From JBCDCU01 sp039180865 (GTDB lineage: Bacteria > Pseudomonadota > Alphaproteobacteria > Rhizobiales > JACESI01), in contig JBCDCZ010000199.1 of the NCBI GenBank assembly GCA_039180865.1, positions 1 through 8,454 of the forward strand: a stretch of 8,454 bases of DNA. Direction: 5' to 3'. The notes below the pieces were generated by a model, which saw nothing but the letters and a program-made list of their open reading frames with translations, did not search any database and was not told the DNA's origin. Shown here piece after piece: positions 6,529-8,454 of this stretch. The translations under genes and the position numbers were made by a program. Each line of letters opens with the position of its first letter. Within the stretch, counting starts at the first letter, position 1.

Positions 6529-7788
6529 ATGTTCGATACTCGACCGGGTCTTCTTGACCAAGTTCGTGACCGTTTCGCCTGTGTGGACACCTGTCCAGTT
6601 CAGGGGCGCCGGATTTTTTTTGAGAATGCTGGAGGTGCGCTAACGCTGAAGAGCGTTCTCGAAACATCTTCGGAATTCGCGGCGATCCCCGACAACCAGG
6701 GGCGGGATAATGTGATGTCCCATAGTCTTATGAAAACGATCGCGGATGCGAAGGCCGCGACAATGGCCTTCCTTAATGCCTCCGAGGGACAGATTTTCGT
6801 CGGTGAAAGCGGTACCGAGCTCTTGTTCCGCCTGATCAGCACCGCCGTGATTGAGACGGAAGAGGGCGGTCGTGTCATCGGTTCAACGCTTGAACACCCG
6901 GCGACCCGCAGCGCTGCGGCGCGCTGGTCGAAGATCGCCCGCAAGGACTATGTTCAAGTCCCGCACAACAATGAAACCGGTAGCGTCTCTGCGGAAGATT
7001 ACGCCAAGGTCGTGACCGCCGATACGCGGGTCGCGACGATCGTGCACACATCGCCTGTCACGGGAATGGGCGTGGATGTGAAAGCGATCTCTGAGACCAT
7101 TCGGGCGGTCTCACCGGATTGCTTCATCATCGTCGATGGTATTCAACACGCTGCTCACGGTGGCTTGGATATCGATGCCTACAAGATCGATGGATACGTC
7201 ATATCGCCGTACAAGGTGTTTTCCCGTCATGGCTACGGCATTGCTTGGATTTCTGACCGGATGGGCCGCCTCCCGCACGATGCTCTGGCGGGCGGCCCTG
7301 AAAGCAACTGGGAACTGGGAACGCGCGATACGGGTGCATACGCAACGTTCCACGATGTGGTGAAATACTTTGAATGGCTTGGCAGCCAGTTCACCGATTC
7401 TGAGGACGCGCGCACAAGGTTTGAACACGCCGCTCGCGCGATCCATGCCCATGAGAAGGCGCTGACGGATACCATGCTCTTTGGCACCGGGAACCTCAAG
7501 GGCCTTGCGGAAATGGACAAGGTCACCGTCATCGGCGGGACAGATAATCCGCTCCGCGAGGGCCTTGTTTCAATGAGTGTTCAGGGACTTGAAGCTGCCG
7601 ACGTTGTCGCGCGTTTGAACGAGCAGGGCATCCGCACGCATACCCGTAAAGCCGATCATTATTCGGGTAACATCCTGACCCCGCTTGGACTGGAATCATG
7701 CGTTCGAGTTTCAATATGCCACTATAATACCGAAGCGGAAGTGGCGGAATTCCTCGCTGCTGTTGCGGGCATTGTTGAGACAGCCTGA
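6529..7788 (+). CDS. PLP-dependent class V aminotransferase / cysteine-desulfurase-like enzyme
   Basis: This is a fold-type I PLP enzyme of the class V aminotransferase family, cytosolic, 419 residues, close in plan to SufS. Visible PLP-site residues are His123 in STLEHPATRS (stacks on the cofactor), Asp203 and Gln206 in IIVDGIQHAAHGG, the Schiff-base Lys229 in ISPYKVFSRHGYGIAW, the phosphate-loop-like region ELGTRDTGAYATF, and Arg393 in VRVSICHYNTEAEV for the substrate carboxylate. E. coli SufS has the same functions at H123, D200, Q203, K226 and R379. The mobile-loop Cys of SufS (C364, 15 residues before R379) is replaced here by Tyr378 in KADHYSG, so persulfide chemistry on that Cys is unlikely. 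The true reaction may be a C-S lyase, epimerase, decarboxylase or transaminase type; I cannot decide. ATG 6529 has GAGGA (6518-6522) 6 bases upstream; the frame stays open further upstream, but over thioesterase coding sequence. It is the last gene before a strong terminator. Confidence 0.85.
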   Translation: MFDTRPGLLDQVRDRFACVDTCPVQGRRIFFENAGGALTLKSVLETSSEFAAIPDNQGRDNVMSHSLMKTIADAKAATMAFLNASEGQIFVGESGTELLFRLISTAVIETEEGGRVIGSTLEHPATRSAAARWSKIARKDYVQVPHNNETGSVSAEDYAKVVTADTRVATIVHTSPVTGMGVDVKAISETIRAVSPDCFIIVDGIQHAAHGGLDIDAYKIDGYVISPYKVFSRHGYGIAWISDRMGRLPHDALAGGPESNWELGTRDTGAYATFHDVVKYFEWLGSQFTDSEDARTRFEHAARAIHAHEKALTDTMLFGTGNLKGLAEMDKVTVIGGTDNPLREGLVSMSVQGLEAADVVARLNEQGIRTHTRKADHYSGNILTPLGLESCVRVSICHYNTEAEVAEFLAAVAGIVETA

Positions 7789-7826
7789 ACCGAGGTAGTC
7801 TTCGTTTAGTTGAGAATTAGCTGTCG

Positions 7827-7851
7827 AAGCGCGCCTGATGGCGCGCTTTTT
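7827..7851 (+). terminator. Rho-independent terminator after the PLP-enzyme gene
   Basis: A perfect 9-bp stem, AAGCGCGCC (7827-7835) with GGCGCGCTT (7840-7848), encloses the tetraloop TGAT and runs into a T tract. It starts about 39 bases after the stop codon. This is the strongest terminator in the window and probably the end of the transporter-lhgO-thioesterase-PLP unit. Confidence 0.9.
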
Positions 7852-8059
7852 CATTTCTTAACAAAACCTGACTCACACGCTTACTCGGGGTTCAAAGCCA
7901 GATCGCTAAAAAACGACAATTAGGTTGATTTTTAACGATTTGGGCAAGCGGGATTTAGAAGGTCATCAGTAAGATCCAGAATCTGCCGAGATTTTTTGAA
8001 CCGCACTGACGTGTCACGCGACCCATGGTCAAAGGTCACGATAAAATGGGGAAGCGAAA
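7852..8059 (+). promoter_or_regulatory. Upstream region of the L,D-transpeptidase gene
   Basis: This non-coding gap of about 208 bases is more A/T-rich than the genes around it, as expected of a promoter region. I cannot place a convincing -35/-10 pair. Near the gene it holds short repeats: the inverted repeat TGAC-GT-GTCA (8007-8016), the inverted repeat GACC-CAT-GGTC (8020-8030), and the direct repeat GGTCA-AA-GGTCA (8027-8038). These could be an operator, but all are short. GGGGA (8048-8052) is the ribosome binding site, 7 bases before the ATG. Confidence 0.4.
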
Positions 8060-8454
8060 ATGAGACAGGTAATCGGACACGAAGGTCATTCCCGCCGTTG
8101 GTTGCTTAAGGCAGGTGCGGCGTTTGCTGGTATGGCGATGGCCACATCGGCCTTTCCGGCACTGGCAAGCACCGGCCGGTCGAAAAACATGATCCTTGAT
8201 GAATTCACGGGCGAATGGGTCGACTATAATCCTCGGGCCGCTTACCGCTATTACCGTTCAAATGGCGATGTCCCTCCGGTCTTCCGTCGTCAGCTTGTGC
8301 CGTTCAAAAGCAATGAGAAGCCCGGTACGATCATCGTCGACGGTAACCGTCATTTCCTTTACCTCATCCAGGAAGGCGGCATGGCGATGCGATATGGCAT
8401 CGGTGTTGGCAAGGAAGGTTTTGGTTGGTCCGGCATTGTTCGGGTCGGCCGCAC
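8060..8454 (+). CDS. Tat-exported L,D-transpeptidase (YkuD family), 5' part
   Basis: This is a periplasmic L,D-transpeptidase of the YkuD/ErfK family, which in other bacteria makes 3-3 peptidoglycan cross-links or anchors proteins to the wall. The frame is open to the window end, giving 131 residues. Residues 11-17 read SRRWLLK, a good twin-arginine motif, followed by a hydrophobic Ala/Met stretch and a likely cleavage after ALA (34-36). The mature part has a Tyr/Arg-rich linker (53-66). The YkuD domain starts near residue 89 with GTIIVDGNRHFLYLIQ, then RYGIGVGKEGFGWSG (111-125), a typical early YkuD stretch. The catalytic His and the Ser/Thr-x-Gly-Cys motif should lie beyond the window, so activity cannot be confirmed. 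ATG 8060 is supported by GGGGA 7 bases upstream and by the complete signal peptide. The gene is separated from the PLP gene by a strong terminator and is probably transcribed on its own. Confidence 0.88.
   Translation, partial: MRQVIGHEGHSRRWLLKAGAAFAGMAMATSAFPALASTGRSKNMILDEFTGEWVDYNPRAAYRYYRSNGDVPPVFRRQLVPFKSNEKPGTIIVDGNRHFLYLIQEGGMAMRYGIGVGKEGFGWSGIVRVGR

Overview
The window looks like a chromosomal segment of an alphaproteobacterium. The evidence is protein flavour (ATP-type PEP carboxykinase, a TAXI-family TRAP transporter with a fused permease, a short Tat-exported L,D-transpeptidase with a YkuD domain) and moderately GC-rich coding sequence. I cannot name a genus. All seven genes are on the + strand, with good Shine-Dalgarno sites and tight spacing. 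I see no tRNA, rRNA, CRISPR array, insertion sequence or other sign of recent transfer.

Layout: (1) 1-1119 is the 3' two thirds of pckA, closed by a hairpin terminator near 1159-1189. (2) 1190-1449 is a non-coding gap that probably holds the promoter and leader of the next unit. (3) 1450-4753 encodes a TAXI TRAP transporter: a periplasmic binding protein, then a strong hairpin with a T-rich tail, then a 717-residue fused membrane permease. (4) 4838-7788 holds three closely packed genes: lhgO (L-2-hydroxyglutarate dehydrogenase), a YciA-type acyl-CoA thioesterase that overlaps the end of lhgO, and a PLP-dependent class V aminotransferase/cysteine desulfurase-fold enzyme. A near-perfect terminator follows at 7827-7851. 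(5) 7852-8059 is a non-coding gap with short repeats. (6) 8060 to the window end is the start of an L,D-transpeptidase with a twin-arginine signal.

How they may work together: the transporter, LhgO, thioesterase and PLP enzyme could form one transcription unit, because no clear terminator lies between 4754 and 7788. The hairpin between binding protein and permease would then be an attenuator that keeps the receptor more abundant than the permease. LhgO returns L-2-hydroxyglutarate to 2-oxoglutarate. A C5 dicarboxylate or amino acid as TAXI substrate is a reasonable but unproven guess.

The most interesting items are the PLP enzyme, which keeps the SufS-type His, Asp, Gln, Lys and Arg positions but has Tyr where SufS has its persulfide Cys, and the extra segment of about 75 residues in the TAXI permease. 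I do not see a clearly new defence, mobile or regulatory system; most of the window is ordinary metabolism.
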